Shown: piece by piece, positions 17,769 through 25,438 of the stretch
Layout: each line of letters begins with the position of its first letter
Position numbering within the stretch: position 1 is the first letter of the stretch
Assembly (NCBI RefSeq): GCF_030704685.1
Contig: NZ_JAUZDX010000008.1
Span: 124,001-188,000, forward strand
Length of the DNA: 64,000 nt
Reading direction: 5' to 3'
Source: Acidovorax sp. A1169
Lineage (GTDB): Bacteria > Pseudomonadota > Gammaproteobacteria > Burkholderiales > Burkholderiaceae_C
Notes under the pieces: generated by a model
The model's input: the letters and a program-made list of their open reading frames with translations, nothing else
Told to the model about the DNA's origin: nothing
The model's database searches: none
Made by a program: the position numbers and the translations under genes

Positions 17769-17804
17769 GCCCCCGTGCAAGGGCCGCCCCGCCGCACTGG
17801 GGGC
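17769..17804. terminator. GC-rich hairpin between convergent units
   Basis: GCCCCC-GTGC pairs with GCAC-T-GGGGGC (one bulged T) around a GC-rich loop, just beyond the SDR stop. There is no U-tract on either strand. It may be a bidirectional terminator or an interspersed palindromic element. Confidence 0.4.
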
Positions 17805-17815
17805 GTCCCCCTCCC

Positions 17816-17945
17816 GCCGTCCAGGAACAGGGCGGTGGCCGTGGGGCCGGGGGCGCCGGCATTCACGGTGATGTTGCTGCCGCGCAGCGCCTTGGCAAGG
17901 ATCAGGGGCATGGACTGGCTGGCCGAGGTGATGCAGAAGGCGCGC
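17816..17945 (-). pseudogene. Remnant of an SDR oxidoreductase (C-terminal part)
   Basis: Reading on the minus strand in a different frame from the overlapping gene gives QSMPLILAKALRGSNITVN and then AGAPGPTATALFLDG. This closely follows the SDR stretch normally written VEAMTHILAKELRGRNITVN-AVAPGPTATxLFL. The upstream half (cofactor loop and YxxxK) and the true C-terminus are missing, and the frame runs on into low-complexity sequence. It is a decayed fragment just downstream of the 17902-18486 gene. Confidence 0.6.
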
Positions 17946-18486
17946 TGACCCTGCCAGCGTGCCAGTGGTTCAGGCGGGGGGGACGCGAGAACTCCATGGT
18001 CCAGTTCGTCTCCCAGGTCTGCCCGCCATCGTCGGAGAAGGCCTGTTCCCAGCGCGGCGCGTGGGTCTCCAGGTTCTTGCTCCACCGGAACTGCACGCAT
18101 ACCGGGCGGCCCTCGAAGATGTCATCGCCGACGAACAGGCCCTGATCGGTGCCTGCGAAGCCTCCCACCACAGGTGGTTTCAACAGGCCGGTGGCCGTGT
18201 CCAGGCCACCCGTCACGTTGTCGAGCCAGTAGATGCTCCAGCGCCGCGCCTGAGGGTTGAACAGTCGCAAGGCCATGCCGACGTAGCCGGCATTCCAGCT
18301 TTCGGGGATGAAGTCATCGCAGTTGCCGATGCCGCCGGACAGGGGCCGTGCAGTGTCCGCGGCGTCGAAGGTCTCCCAGTCGGTGCAACCAGCGAGCCGC
18401 TGCACGAGGCGGGTGTTGCGGATGCGCCAGGGGCCCATCAGGAAGTCGAAATCATGGGCATCGCCAGTGGGCGGGGTGATCGGCAT
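17902..18486 (-). CDS. DUF1579-like calycin protein, C-terminus probably frameshifted
   Basis: 194 residues as read. HDFDFLMGPWRIRNTRL, WSIYWLDN, GDDIFEGRPV and WEQAFSDDGGQTWETNW resemble the DUF1579/heme-lipocalin-like small beta-barrel proteins. The last 26 residues (from PPRLNHWHAG) look unlike the family and read out of frame over an SDR remnant. A run of seven G at 17976-17982 is responsible: with six, the protein would end MEFSRPPA with a stop at 17970-17972. It is the second gene of a unit with the NIPSNAP gene (24-bp gap, GGAGA before the ATG). Function unknown. Confidence 0.65.
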   Translation of the reverse strand: MPITPPTGDAHDFDFLMGPWRIRNTRLVQRLAGCTDWETFDAADTARPLSGGIGNCDDFIPESWNAGYVGMALRLFNPQARRWSIYWLDNVTGGLDTATGLLKPPVVGGFAGTDQGLFVGDDIFEGRPVCVQFRWSKNLETHAPRWEQAFSDDGGQTWETNWTMEFSRPPRLNHWHAGRVSAPSASPRPASPCP

Positions 18487-18510
18487 GGGTGTCTCCGGGA
18501 TGGGTGTGCG

Positions 18511-19245
18511 TCATGCGTGCAGGGCCGAACGCGCCGTGGGCTGCAGCCGATGGGTTTCGGGCGCACGCGCCAGCCAGGGGGCCAGGCCCGGCGCCACCTC
18601 GCGCTGCCAGGTACCTCCCTGCGCAAAGGCATCGAACGCTGCCGCATCGCTGAACAGCGCCAGGCCCAGCAGCACATGCTCGCCCTCGCGCACCGGCAGG
18701 CGGGGAAAGGTGTTGGGGCTCGCTTCACTGGAATACCAAGCGGTATGGCGCACACCACCCGCGCGCAGCGTGGGGTCCATGCGCTCGCGGCAGTGGTCCA
18801 GCAGCGCGGGCGTTGCCGGCTCCTTGAGGTAGAACACGGTGGCATCGAGCAGGCCCGGGGCAGGGCCGCTTGCGCCGGGAGCGGCACGCTCGGCTGGCAG
18901 GTCTGCCGCAGCGCCCGGCCATGCGGGACGCAGCAGCAGCACGTTGTCCGAATCGACCATGGTGGCGTTGGCTGCATGGCAGTGCGCGGCCCACACGGGG
19001 CCGCTGTAGAACGCTTCGAGCGCCCGCTGGCGCGCGGCCATGTCGGCAAAGCCGCGCAACCAGGCGAACAGGTCCGGCCGGTCCAGGTCGCGGAACTGGC
19101 CGATCACGCGCATGCCTTCGCGCTCCTGGCTTTCGAGGAACTCGCGGTCGAACAGGTCGATCAGCACGTCGCGCTGGCCGGGGTGCAGGGTGTACTGGCG
19201 CAGTTCGACGGTGGCGCAGTCGGCAATCGAGGGGGTGGTGGGCAT
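18511..19245 (-). CDS. NIPSNAP-family protein
   Basis: 244 residues from the ATG at 19245, with AAGGAA upstream. VELRQYTLHPGQRDVLIDLF is the NIPSNAP/dimeric alpha-beta-barrel opening, and a second ferredoxin-like half follows (VFYLKEPATPALLDHCRER to HVLLGLALFSD). The two halves suggest an internal pseudo-dimer. NIPSNAP proteins lack a settled function; bacterial ones often sit with oxidoreductases. It leads a two-gene unit divergent from a WYL regulator that probably controls it through the palindrome at 19298-19324. Confidence 0.82.
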   Translation of the reverse strand: MPTTPSIADCATVELRQYTLHPGQRDVLIDLFDREFLESQEREGMRVIGQFRDLDRPDLFAWLRGFADMAARQRALEAFYSGPVWAAHCHAANATMVDSDNVLLLRPAWPGAAADLPAERAAPGASGPAPGLLDATVFYLKEPATPALLDHCRERMDPTLRAGGVRHTAWYSSEASPNTFPRLPVREGEHVLLGLALFSDAAAFDAFAQGGTWQREVAPGLAPWLARAPETHRLQPTARSALHA

Positions 19246-19297
19246 GCGGGGTTTCCTTGGGTCAAGCGAAAAGAGAGAAGTCCGCAGTCTGCGGCGC

Positions 19298-19324
19298 AAT
19301 ACCTGCCAAGGCATGGCAGGTATT
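19298..19324. promoter_or_regulatory. 27-bp palindromic operator of the WYL regulator
   Basis: AATACCTGCC and GGCAGGTATT, perfect ten-base arms around AAGGCAT. It lies about midway between the NIPSNAP start (19245) and the WYL regulator start (19366), the place expected for a repressor controlling both directions. Confidence 0.75.
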
Positions 19325-19365
19325 CACTGCATACTGCACACCTCTGCATTCTTTTCATCGCCGCC

Positions 19366-20352
19366 ATGCGCGCCAGCCGCCTGTTGTCCATCCAGATGCT
19401 GCTCGAAACCCGGGGGCGCATGAGCGCGCAGGCGCTTGCCGATGCGCTGGAGATCTCGGTGCGCACGCTGTACCGCGACGTGGACCAGCTCACGGCGGCA
19501 GGCGTTCCCATCTTTGCTGAGCGCGGGCGCCACGGCGGCTTTGCGCTGCTGCCGGGCTGGAAGACCACGCTCACGGGGCTGACGCCATCTGAGGCACAGG
19601 CCGTGTTCCTCAGCGGCCTGCCCGGCCCGGCCGGCGACCTGGGGCTGGGCGACGACGTGGAGGGTGCGCGCCTGAAGCTGCTGGCCGCGCTGCCTGCACC
19701 CTGGCGCGAAGACGCCCAGCGCGTGAGCGACCGCCTGCACCTCGACCCGGTGGACTGGTACCGCGAGAGCGAGCCTACACCCCACCTGGCCACCGTCGCT
19801 GCCGCCGTCTGGAGCGGCCAGCAACTGGCCCTGCGCTACGAGAGTTGGGCCGACACGGTGGAGCGCGCCGTGGGGCCGCTGGGCCTGGTGCTCAAGGCCG
19901 GCGTCTGGTACCTGGTGGCACTGCCCGTGGGCAAGGCCTCGGCGGATGGCGGGCCGCGCACCTACCGCGTGTCCAACATCCGCGCGGCGGCGGCGCTCAC
20001 CGCGCCTGTGCGGCGACCGGCGCGCTTTGACCTGCCCAGGTATTGGGGCGAGTCCATCCGCCGCTTCGAATCGGGCCTGTACACCGGCGAGGCCGAACTG
20101 CTGGCCACGCCGGCAGGGCTCAAGGGCCTTGCCGCACTGAGCAGTGCCGTTGCGCGCGCGGTGGCCGCCGCCTCGCCCTCGCGCCGCAAGGACGGGCGGG
20201 TGGCGCTCACGATTCCCATCGAATCGGTGGCCCACGCCTGCGGCCAGTTGATGCGCCAGTCGCCGGAGGTCGAGGTGCTGCGCCCGGCCGCGCTGCGGCG
20301 CGCCCTGGTGGAGCGCATCGAAGCCACGGCGGGGCTCTACGGCCTGCGCTGA
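19366..20352 (+). CDS. YafY/DeoR-like HTH and WYL-domain transcriptional regulator
   Basis: 328 residues. The N-terminal HTH (MSAQALADALEISVRTLYRD, about 18-37) is the PF08279 type, followed by the HGGFALLPGW wing and a WYL domain (residues about 140-230; GPLGLVLKAGVWYLVAL holds the W-Y-L positions), then a C-terminal WCX extension. WYL domains sense ligands or nucleic acids. It is divergent from the NIPSNAP/DUF1579-like unit, with a perfect palindrome between them. Its 3' end converges on the TetR gene with a 6-bp gap. Confidence 0.9.
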   Translation: MRASRLLSIQMLLETRGRMSAQALADALEISVRTLYRDVDQLTAAGVPIFAERGRHGGFALLPGWKTTLTGLTPSEAQAVFLSGLPGPAGDLGLGDDVEGARLKLLAALPAPWREDAQRVSDRLHLDPVDWYRESEPTPHLATVAAAVWSGQQLALRYESWADTVERAVGPLGLVLKAGVWYLVALPVGKASADGGPRTYRVSNIRAAAALTAPVRRPARFDLPRYWGESIRRFESGLYTGEAELLATPAGLKGLAALSSAVARAVAAASPSRRKDGRVALTIPIESVAHACGQLMRQSPEVEVLRPAALRRALVERIEATAGLYGLR

Positions 20353-20358
20353 GCCGCG

Positions 20359-21024
20359 CTACAAACCGCGTTCCACCATGTCCAGCAGCCGCTGGCCCAG
20401 CAGCTGCAGCATGTCGGCGGGCGTGCCGCGCAAGGGCCCGTCGATGCTCAGCAGCGCCATGCCGTGCACGGTAGACCAGGCCAGGTACTCGGCGCCTGGC
20501 CGGCGCTCGGGTGGCAAGGCGCCAGCGGTCACCAGGTCGTCCAGCGCGGCCGACAGGTGCTCGAAGGGGTTCAGGCCCGTGAGGCCGCCCATGGCGGGGT
20601 CGGGGTTCTGCTCCACGCTGAACTGGCCGCCGAACGCGGTGCGGAATAGCCCCGTCTCGGCATGGGCAAAGCGCATGTAGCCGGCACCCACGGCGCGCAC
20701 TCGGGCATGGGCCTGTTCGGTGGGCGTGCCGCCCGTGGGCACCTCGGCCATCTCGGCCTCCATGGCCTGGGCCACGGCGGCCACGGCCGCGGCGCGCACC
20801 GCCGCCAGCAGGTCCTGCCGGTTGGCGAAATGGCGGTAGGCGGCATTGGGTGCCACACCTGCGCGGCGCGTGGCCTCGCGCAGTACCACGGCATCGGGCC
20901 CGCCCTGGCGGGCCAGCTCGATGCCCGCGTCCAGCAGGGCGCGGCGCAGGTCTCCATGGCGGTAGGTGCTGCGCGGCGAGGAAGGGCCGCCTGGTAGGGC
21001 GCTGTTGCGGGTGGTTACGGACAT
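20359..21024 (-). CDS. TetR-family transcriptional regulator
   Basis: 221 residues from the ATG at 21024. HTH: LREATRRAGVAPNAAYRHFANRQDLL fits TetR (quoted here as LREATRRAGVAPNAAYRHF, residues about 48-66). The C-terminal ligand domain includes GYMRFAHAETGLFRTAFGG, as in the TetR_C_13/WHG-type domain. Earlier in-frame starts (21051, 21120) would lie on top of the palindromic boxes, so 21024 is preferred. It is divergent from the VOC-GFA-DUF1579 genes and probably represses them. Confidence 0.88.
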   Translation of the reverse strand: MSVTTRNSALPGGPSSPRSTYRHGDLRRALLDAGIELARQGGPDAVVLREATRRAGVAPNAAYRHFANRQDLLAAVRAAAVAAVAQAMEAEMAEVPTGGTPTEQAHARVRAVGAGYMRFAHAETGLFRTAFGGQFSVEQNPDPAMGGLTGLNPFEHLSAALDDLVTAGALPPERRPGAEYLAWSTVHGMALLSIDGPLRGTPADMLQLLGQRLLDMVERGL

Positions 21025-21037
21025 CGGGATTTCAATG

Positions 21038-21050
21038 TGGACACTGTCCA
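21038..21050. promoter_or_regulatory. TetR operator, box 1
   Basis: TGGACA-C-TGTCCA, a perfect 13-bp palindrome 13 bases upstream of the TetR start codon. It is closely related to box 2 at 21071-21085. Confidence 0.65.
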
Positions 21051-21070
21051 TTATCTTTGGTATTGTTTTG

Positions 21071-21085
21071 TGAACGGTGTCCACA
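21071..21085. promoter_or_regulatory. TetR operator, box 2
   Basis: TGAACGGTGTCCACA; on the minus strand it reads TGTGGACACCGTTCA, matching box 1 (TGTGGACACTGTCCA) at 13 of 15 positions in inverted orientation. The AT-rich stretch between the boxes (TTATCTTTGGTATTGTTTTG) is the likely promoter core. Confidence 0.6.
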
Positions 21086-21131
21086 ATGCGCGGATATCCG
21101 CTTTTGACCCACCTACCCAAGGAGATCCGCC

Positions 21132-21566
21132 ATGAAAGTCGAACCGTATCTTTTCTTTGAAGGCCGCTGCGAAGAGGCGCTCACGTTCTACCGCACGGCC
21201 CTGGGCGCCGAGGTGACCATGCTCATGCGCTACAAGGACAACCCCGAACCCGCTGCCGGTGCCGGCTGCTCTGCCGACGGCAGCCCCGGTGCAGGGCCCC
21301 AGCCCGAGATGGTCATGCATGCCTCGTTCAACGTGGGCGACACCCAGCTCATGGCGTCCGACGGCATGGGTTCCGGCAAGGCCAGCTTCCAGGGCATCTC
21401 GCTGTCGCTGGGCCCGGAAACAGAGGCCGAGGCCAAACGCCTCTTCGACGCACTCGCCGCAGGTGGCCAAGTGCAGATGCCGCTGGGCAAGACCTTTTTC
21501 TCGCCCGCCTTTGGCATGGTCGCCGACCGCTTCGGCGTGTCGTGGATGGTGGTGGTGCCCCAATGA
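21132..21566 (+). CDS. VOC-family (PhnB/glyoxalase-like) protein
   Basis: 144 residues. KVEPYLFFEGRCEEALTFY is the usual start of PhnB-type VOC proteins, and MPLGKTFFSPAFGMVADRFG is their typical second-half metal-site region. Members include 3-demethylubiquinone-9 methyltransferase-like and glyoxalase-like proteins; most lack assigned activity. AAGGAG precedes the ATG. It is the first gene of a three-gene unit opposite TetR, overlapping the GFA gene by four bases. Confidence 0.88.
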   Translation: MKVEPYLFFEGRCEEALTFYRTALGAEVTMLMRYKDNPEPAAGAGCSADGSPGAGPQPEMVMHASFNVGDTQLMASDGMGSGKASFQGISLSLGPETEAEAKRLFDALAAGGQVQMPLGKTFFSPAFGMVADRFGVSWMVVVPQ

Positions 21567-21943
21567 CGGGCGCCCCCACCCCCGGAGCCGGACCCATGCG
21601 TTACCAGGGAAGCTGCCACTGCGGCAAGGTGGCGTTCGAAGTGGAAGGCACCATCGACAGCGCCCTGGCGTGCAACTGCACCATGTGCCGGAGGCGGGGC
21701 TCCCTGCTGTGGTTCGTGCCGCATGGGCAGCTGCGGCTGACCACGCCCGAGGCAGATCTGGCCAGCTACACCTTCCACAAGCACGTCATTCAGCACCGTT
21801 TCTGCCCGGCCTGCGGCACCCATACCCATGGCGAAGGCACGCACCCCGCAGGCCACAAGATGGCGGCCGTGAACCTGCGCACGCTCGACGGCGTGGACCT
21901 CGACGCCATCCCCGTGCACCACCATGACGGACTGGCAATGTAA
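21563..21943 (+). CDS. GFA-family (CENP-V/formaldehyde-activating-like) protein
   Basis: 126 residues from the ATG overlapping the VOC stop; the ATG at 21596 is an alternative and starts right at the domain. GSCHCGKVAFEVEG, CNCTMCRRRG and FCPACGTHTHG provide the six or seven zinc-binding cysteines of the GFA fold. The founding member was proposed to condense formaldehyde with glutathione; most homologues have no proven activity. The operon may deal with reactive electrophiles, which is inference from the VOC and GFA folds. Confidence 0.87.
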   Translation: MTGAPTPGAGPMRYQGSCHCGKVAFEVEGTIDSALACNCTMCRRRGSLLWFVPHGQLRLTTPEADLASYTFHKHVIQHRFCPACGTHTHGEGTHPAGHKMAAVNLRTLDGVDLDAIPVHHHDGLAM

Positions 21944-21967
21944 GCCGCACCCTCCAGGAGACCCACC

Positions 21968-22456
21968 ATGATGAATCCCGAACCCCAGGCACAGCACCGC
22001 TGGCTGCAGCAACTGCTCGGCGACTGGACCTGTGAATCCACCTGCGACGCTGGGCCCGGTGAGCCACCCATGAGCACCACCGGCACCGAGCACGTGCGCC
22101 AGCTCGGCGACCTGTGGGTGCTGGGCGAAGGCACGGGCTCCATGCCCGGCGGCGGCGACGCGCGCATGATGATCACGCTGGGCTACGACCCCGAGAAGGC
22201 GGTCTTCATTGGCACCTGGGTCGGCTCGATGATGACCCACATGTGGGCCTACCGCGGCACGCTCGATGCCACCGAAAAGGTGCTCCCGCTCGAGACCGAA
22301 GGCCCGAGTTTTGCCGGCGACGGCGGCACCGCGAAATACCGCGACACCATCACCATCCTGGGCCCCGACGAGCGCACGCTGACCTCCTCCACCCAGCAGC
22401 CCGATGGCAGCTGGAAGGAGTTCATGAAGGCGACATACCGCCGCAAGACCGCCTGA
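21968..22456 (+). CDS. DUF1579 family protein
   Basis: 162 residues. HRWLQQLLGDWTCES, DLWVLGEG, MMITLGYDPEKAVFIGTWVG and the closing WKEFMKATYRRK are characteristic of DUF1579, a calycin-like family of unknown function that often travels with VOC/GFA proteins. AGGAG lies before the ATG at 21968. It is the third gene of the TetR-linked unit, 24 bp after the GFA gene. Confidence 0.85.
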   Translation: MMNPEPQAQHRWLQQLLGDWTCESTCDAGPGEPPMSTTGTEHVRQLGDLWVLGEGTGSMPGGGDARMMITLGYDPEKAVFIGTWVGSMMTHMWAYRGTLDATEKVLPLETEGPSFAGDGGTAKYRDTITILGPDERTLTSSTQQPDGSWKEFMKATYRRKTA

Positions 22457-22483
22457 GCCTGCACCCGACATGGCGTGGCGGCG

Positions 22484-22505
22484 GGCGGGCGCTGCGGTGC
22501 CCGCC
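22484..22505. terminator. GC hairpin after the VOC-GFA-DUF1579 unit
   Basis: GGCGGGC and GCCCGCC around GCTGCGGT, 28 bases past the stop. No U-tract follows, so intrinsic termination is uncertain. Confidence 0.35.
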
Positions 22506-22713
22506 GAGGGCGCGCAAACGGTGTTCGCGTGAAGTGAGGGCGCTGCCAGCGGGCTGGCGCGCTTGTCCCTAGAATCGCGCGGTCAGCCCGCTGATTGTCC
22601 TGCGGCATGCACCGCACCGTTCCACCCGTGGCACTTCTGTGGCGCTGCAATGACCCCATCTGTTGCGGGCATGCCGCTCACGATCACGACGGCGCACCAC
22701 CGAAGGAGGCCCC

Positions 22714-23760
22714 ATGTCGAACAACCACCCCACGCCCATCCTGCAAAGCCAGCCGCTCGGCCCGCTGTGGCCCACGCTCGACCCGTTCCTGTTCTGCGCC
22801 CACCACGACGATGCCTACCCCGCCGGCAACGCGGCCTTCGGCCCGGCCGTGCCGGTGGACGACCGCCAGATCGGCAGCGACTTCAGCCGCAAGGACGGCT
22901 GGAGCATGTACCACGGCGAGACCGTGCCCGGCTTTCCCGGCCACCCGCACCGCGGCTTCGAGACGGTGACCCTGGTGCGCAAGGGGCTCATCGACCACTC
23001 CGACTCGCTCGGTGCCGCCGCGCGTTTCGGCGGCGGCGACGTGCAGTGGGTCACGGCCGGCAAGGGTATCGTGCACTCCGAGATGTTTCCGCTGCTCAGC
23101 GCCACCGAGCCGAACCCGCTGGAGCTGTTCCAGATCTGGCTGAACCTGCCTGCGCGCCACAAGATGGTGGAGCCGCACTTCACCATGCTCTGGAACGAGC
23201 ACATCCCGCGCCTGGTGCACCACGACGAGGCCGGCCGCACGACCACTGCCACCGTGGTGGCCGGCGCCCTGCCCGCCGCGCCCGCGCCGCTGGCGCCGCC
23301 ACCCGAGTCCTGGGCCTCGCAGCCCGGCTCCGATGTGGCCATCTGGACGCTGCGCCTGGACCCCGGCGCCCAGTGGCCCATGCCGGCCGCGCTGGGCGAG
23401 GGCACGCGCCGCATGCTCTACTTCTTCGTGGGCGATGGCCTGCGCGTGGGCCCGCAGGACGTGCCGGGGCATGCCGCGCTGGAGATCGATGCCCGCCAGG
23501 AATGGCTGCTGACCAACACCGGCGCCACCGTGGCCGAGTGCCTGGTGCTGCAGGGCCGCCCCATTGGCGAACCCGTGGCGCAGTACGGCCCTTTCGTGAT
23601 GAACACGCAGCAGGAGATCATGCAGGCCATGCAGGACTACCGCCGCACCCAGTTCGGCGGCTGGCCCTGGCCCGACAGCGACCCGGTGCACGGCACCGAG
23701 GCGCGGCGTTTTGCACGCTACCCGGGCCAGGCCGAGGACGAGGTTCCCGCAGCCGCTTGA
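22714..23760 (+). CDS. Pirin family protein
   Basis: 348 residues. FPGHPHRGFETVTLVRKG and then GGGDVQWVTAGKGIVHSEMF carry the His/His...His/Glu metal site of the pirin bicupin. A second cupin half follows (residues about 210-320). AAGGAGG lies 5 bases before the ATG. Pirins are metal-dependent; some have quercetinase activity, others regulate enzymes such as pyruvate dehydrogenase. It seems monocistronic and is longer than the roughly 230-290 residues of classical pirins. Confidence 0.88.
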   Translation: MSNNHPTPILQSQPLGPLWPTLDPFLFCAHHDDAYPAGNAAFGPAVPVDDRQIGSDFSRKDGWSMYHGETVPGFPGHPHRGFETVTLVRKGLIDHSDSLGAAARFGGGDVQWVTAGKGIVHSEMFPLLSATEPNPLELFQIWLNLPARHKMVEPHFTMLWNEHIPRLVHHDEAGRTTTATVVAGALPAAPAPLAPPPESWASQPGSDVAIWTLRLDPGAQWPMPAALGEGTRRMLYFFVGDGLRVGPQDVPGHAALEIDARQEWLLTNTGATVAECLVLQGRPIGEPVAQYGPFVMNTQQEIMQAMQDYRRTQFGGWPWPDSDPVHGTEARRFARYPGQAEDEVPAAA

Positions 23761-23769
23761 GGGCCGCCG

Positions 23770-23787
23770 CCCCTGCTTGGGCAGGGG
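23770..23787. terminator. Hairpin after the pirin gene
   Basis: CCCCTGC-TTGG-GCAGGGG, ten bases after the stop, without a U-tract. A weak terminator or mRNA 3' stabiliser. Confidence 0.4.
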
Positions 23788-23877
23788 TGGTCCGGGTCGT
23801 GGACAATCCCGCATTCCGATCCGCAGGGCCGCGGCACTGCCGCCCCCTGCTTTTCCTTGCATGAAAGCGCGCCATCC

Positions 23878-24348
23878 ATGAACATCGCCAAAGACACTGC
23901 CGTCACCATCAGCTACAAGGTCGCCACGCCCGAGGGCAAGCCCCTGGACGGGGGCAACCTGTCCTACCTGCACGGCGGCTACGAGAACATCTTCCCCAAG
24001 GTCGAGGCCGCCCTCGAAGGCCAGGCCGCCGGCTTCAGCACCACGCTGGACCTGGCCGTGGAAGACGCCTTTGGCGCACGCGACGAAGGCCTGGTGCGCA
24101 CCATCCCCAAGTCCGAGTTCCCCCCGGGTGTGAAGGTCGGTGGCCAGTTGCAGGGCGTGGGCAGCGATGGCCAGCCCGCCGTGTTCAATGTGGTCAAGAT
24201 CAAGGGCCCTGAAGTGCACCTGGATGGCAACCACCCGCTGGCCGGCCAGGCGCTGCGTTTCTCGTGCAAGGTGGCGAGCGTGCGCGCCGCCAGCGCCGAG
24301 GAAATTGCCCACCGCCACGTGCACGGCGACCACGGCCACCACCATTGA
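23878..24348 (+). CDS. SlyD-like FKBP-type peptidyl-prolyl isomerase
   Basis: 156 residues from the ATG at 23878 (MNIAKDTAVTISYKV). The FKBP core is split by the insert-in-flap domain, as in SlyD (YLHGGYENIFPKVEAALEG, then VEDAFGARDEGLV). The tail HRHVHGDHGHHH is His-rich and should bind Ni2+ or similar ions, as in E. coli SlyD. It isomerises prolyl bonds and acts as a chaperone and metallochaperone in the cytosol. The next gene, a 2OG-Fe(II) oxygenase, starts 8 bp later. Confidence 0.88.
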   Translation: MNIAKDTAVTISYKVATPEGKPLDGGNLSYLHGGYENIFPKVEAALEGQAAGFSTTLDLAVEDAFGARDEGLVRTIPKSEFPPGVKVGGQLQGVGSDGQPAVFNVVKIKGPEVHLDGNHPLAGQALRFSCKVASVRAASAEEIAHRHVHGDHGHHH

Positions 24349-24356
24349 GCCCTGCG

Positions 24357-24908
24357 ATGGCAGCGCTGCAGGCGGTTGCCCATTCGGAAAGGGCCTTTTC
24401 CATCCCCGGCTTCCTGTCGGTTGGCGAGTGCGATGAACTCATCGCGCTGGCCGAGCGCGAGGGCTTCGAGGCCGCCGGCGTGCGCACCGCCGGTGGTCCC
24501 AAGGCCATGCCCCTGGTGCGCAACAACGACCGGGTGCTGGTCGAGTCTGCTATTTGGGTAGCGCGCCTGTGGCAGCAGATGCAGGGTGTGGCCTTGCCGC
24601 TGCTCGGTGGAGAAGCGGCGCAAGGCCTGCCCAGGGAGCTGCGTTTCTACCGCTATGCCCCAGGCCAGCGCTTCAAGATGCACAAGGACGGGCCCTGGAC
24701 CGAGGCCGGCATGACCAGCCGGCTCACAATGCTGGTCTACCTCAATGCGGGCTTTGCGGGCGGGGACACCGATTTCAGGGATTTCGTGGTGCAGCCCGCC
24801 ACCGGTGCGGCGCTGCTCTTCGTCCACGACACCTGGCACGAAGGCCGGGCCGTCACCGAGGGCACGAAGTACGTGCTGCGCTCGGACGTGCTCTACGCGC
24901 CGGGCTGA
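24357..24908 (+). CDS. 2OG-Fe(II) oxygenase (prolyl-4-hydroxylase-like)
   Basis: 183 residues. FYRYAPGQRFKMHKDGPW holds the His and Asp of the HxD iron motif, and WHEGRAVTEGTKYVLRSD holds the distal His and the 2-oxoglutarate-binding Arg/Lys. FSIPGFLSVGECDELI is the usual start of P4H-type oxygenases. It should hydroxylate a protein or small molecule with Fe(II), O2 and 2OG. It is probably co-transcribed with the SlyD-like gene; a metallochaperone beside an iron enzyme is suggestive only. Confidence 0.85.
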   Translation: MAALQAVAHSERAFSIPGFLSVGECDELIALAEREGFEAAGVRTAGGPKAMPLVRNNDRVLVESAIWVARLWQQMQGVALPLLGGEAAQGLPRELRFYRYAPGQRFKMHKDGPWTEAGMTSRLTMLVYLNAGFAGGDTDFRDFVVQPATGAALLFVHDTWHEGRAVTEGTKYVLRSDVLYAPG

Positions 24909-24921
24909 AGTGCCGGGGCGT

Positions 24922-25338
24922 TCAACTGCCCTGCGCGCCCCTTTCCAGGCTGAAGCCCTCGTCGAGCCAGCCCGTCACCCCGCCGATCATCAGCTTCACC
25001 GGCCGGCTCAGCCGCGCCAGCCGCACGGCGCCGCGGTGCGCGCCGTTGCAGTGCGGGCCCGCGCAGTAGACGACGAACAGCGTACCGGGCGCATAGGCAG
25101 ACATCTTCGATTCGATGATCTTGGCGTGCGGCAGGCTCACGGCGCCGGGCACATGGCCGGCCTCGTACAGCGCATGGCTGCGCACGTCGAGCAGCACGAA
25201 GTCCTGCACGCCACGGTCCATCGCGTCGTGCACGTCCCAGCAGTCGGCCTCGAAGGTGAAGGCGGATTCGAAGTGCACGAGCGCTGCGGCACTGGGGGCG
25301 GCGGGAACGGCGGCGACGGCGCTGGGGGAAGAGGTCAT
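24922..25338 (-). CDS. Rhodanese-like domain protein
   Basis: 138 residues. FVLLDVRSHALYEAGHVPGA is the CDC25/rhodanese signature, and VVYCAGPHCNGAHRGA is the active-site loop with its Cys; MIGGVTGW closes the domain. It probably transfers sulfane sulfur or reduces thiol-linked substrates. The gene is divergent from an ftrA-type regulator. I recall this pairing from other proteobacteria, which supports the call. Confidence 0.87.
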   Translation of the reverse strand: MTSSPSAVAAVPAAPSAAALVHFESAFTFEADCWDVHDAMDRGVQDFVLLDVRSHALYEAGHVPGAVSLPHAKIIESKMSAYAPGTLFVVYCAGPHCNGAHRGAVRLARLSRPVKLMIGGVTGWLDEGFSLERGAQGS

Positions 25339-25396
25339 GGCAACAGGCTCCTGGGTGGCGTTTCAGAGGGTTCCAGTGTCGCCATGGGGCCCTTCC

Positions 25397-25411
25397 ACGG
25401 CCAGTGGCCGT
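25397..25411. promoter_or_regulatory. Palindrome between rhodanese and ftrA genes
   Basis: ACGGCCA-G-TGGCCGT, a perfect 15-bp palindrome 28 bases upstream of the ftrA start. Candidate operator for the divergent pair. Confidence 0.55.
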
Positions 25412-25438
25412 CATGACAATCTTCGGTAACATCGCGCC

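Noticed and set aside
24310..24348. His-rich tail of the SlyD-like protein as something new
   Set aside because: Metal-binding His-rich tails are normal for SlyD.
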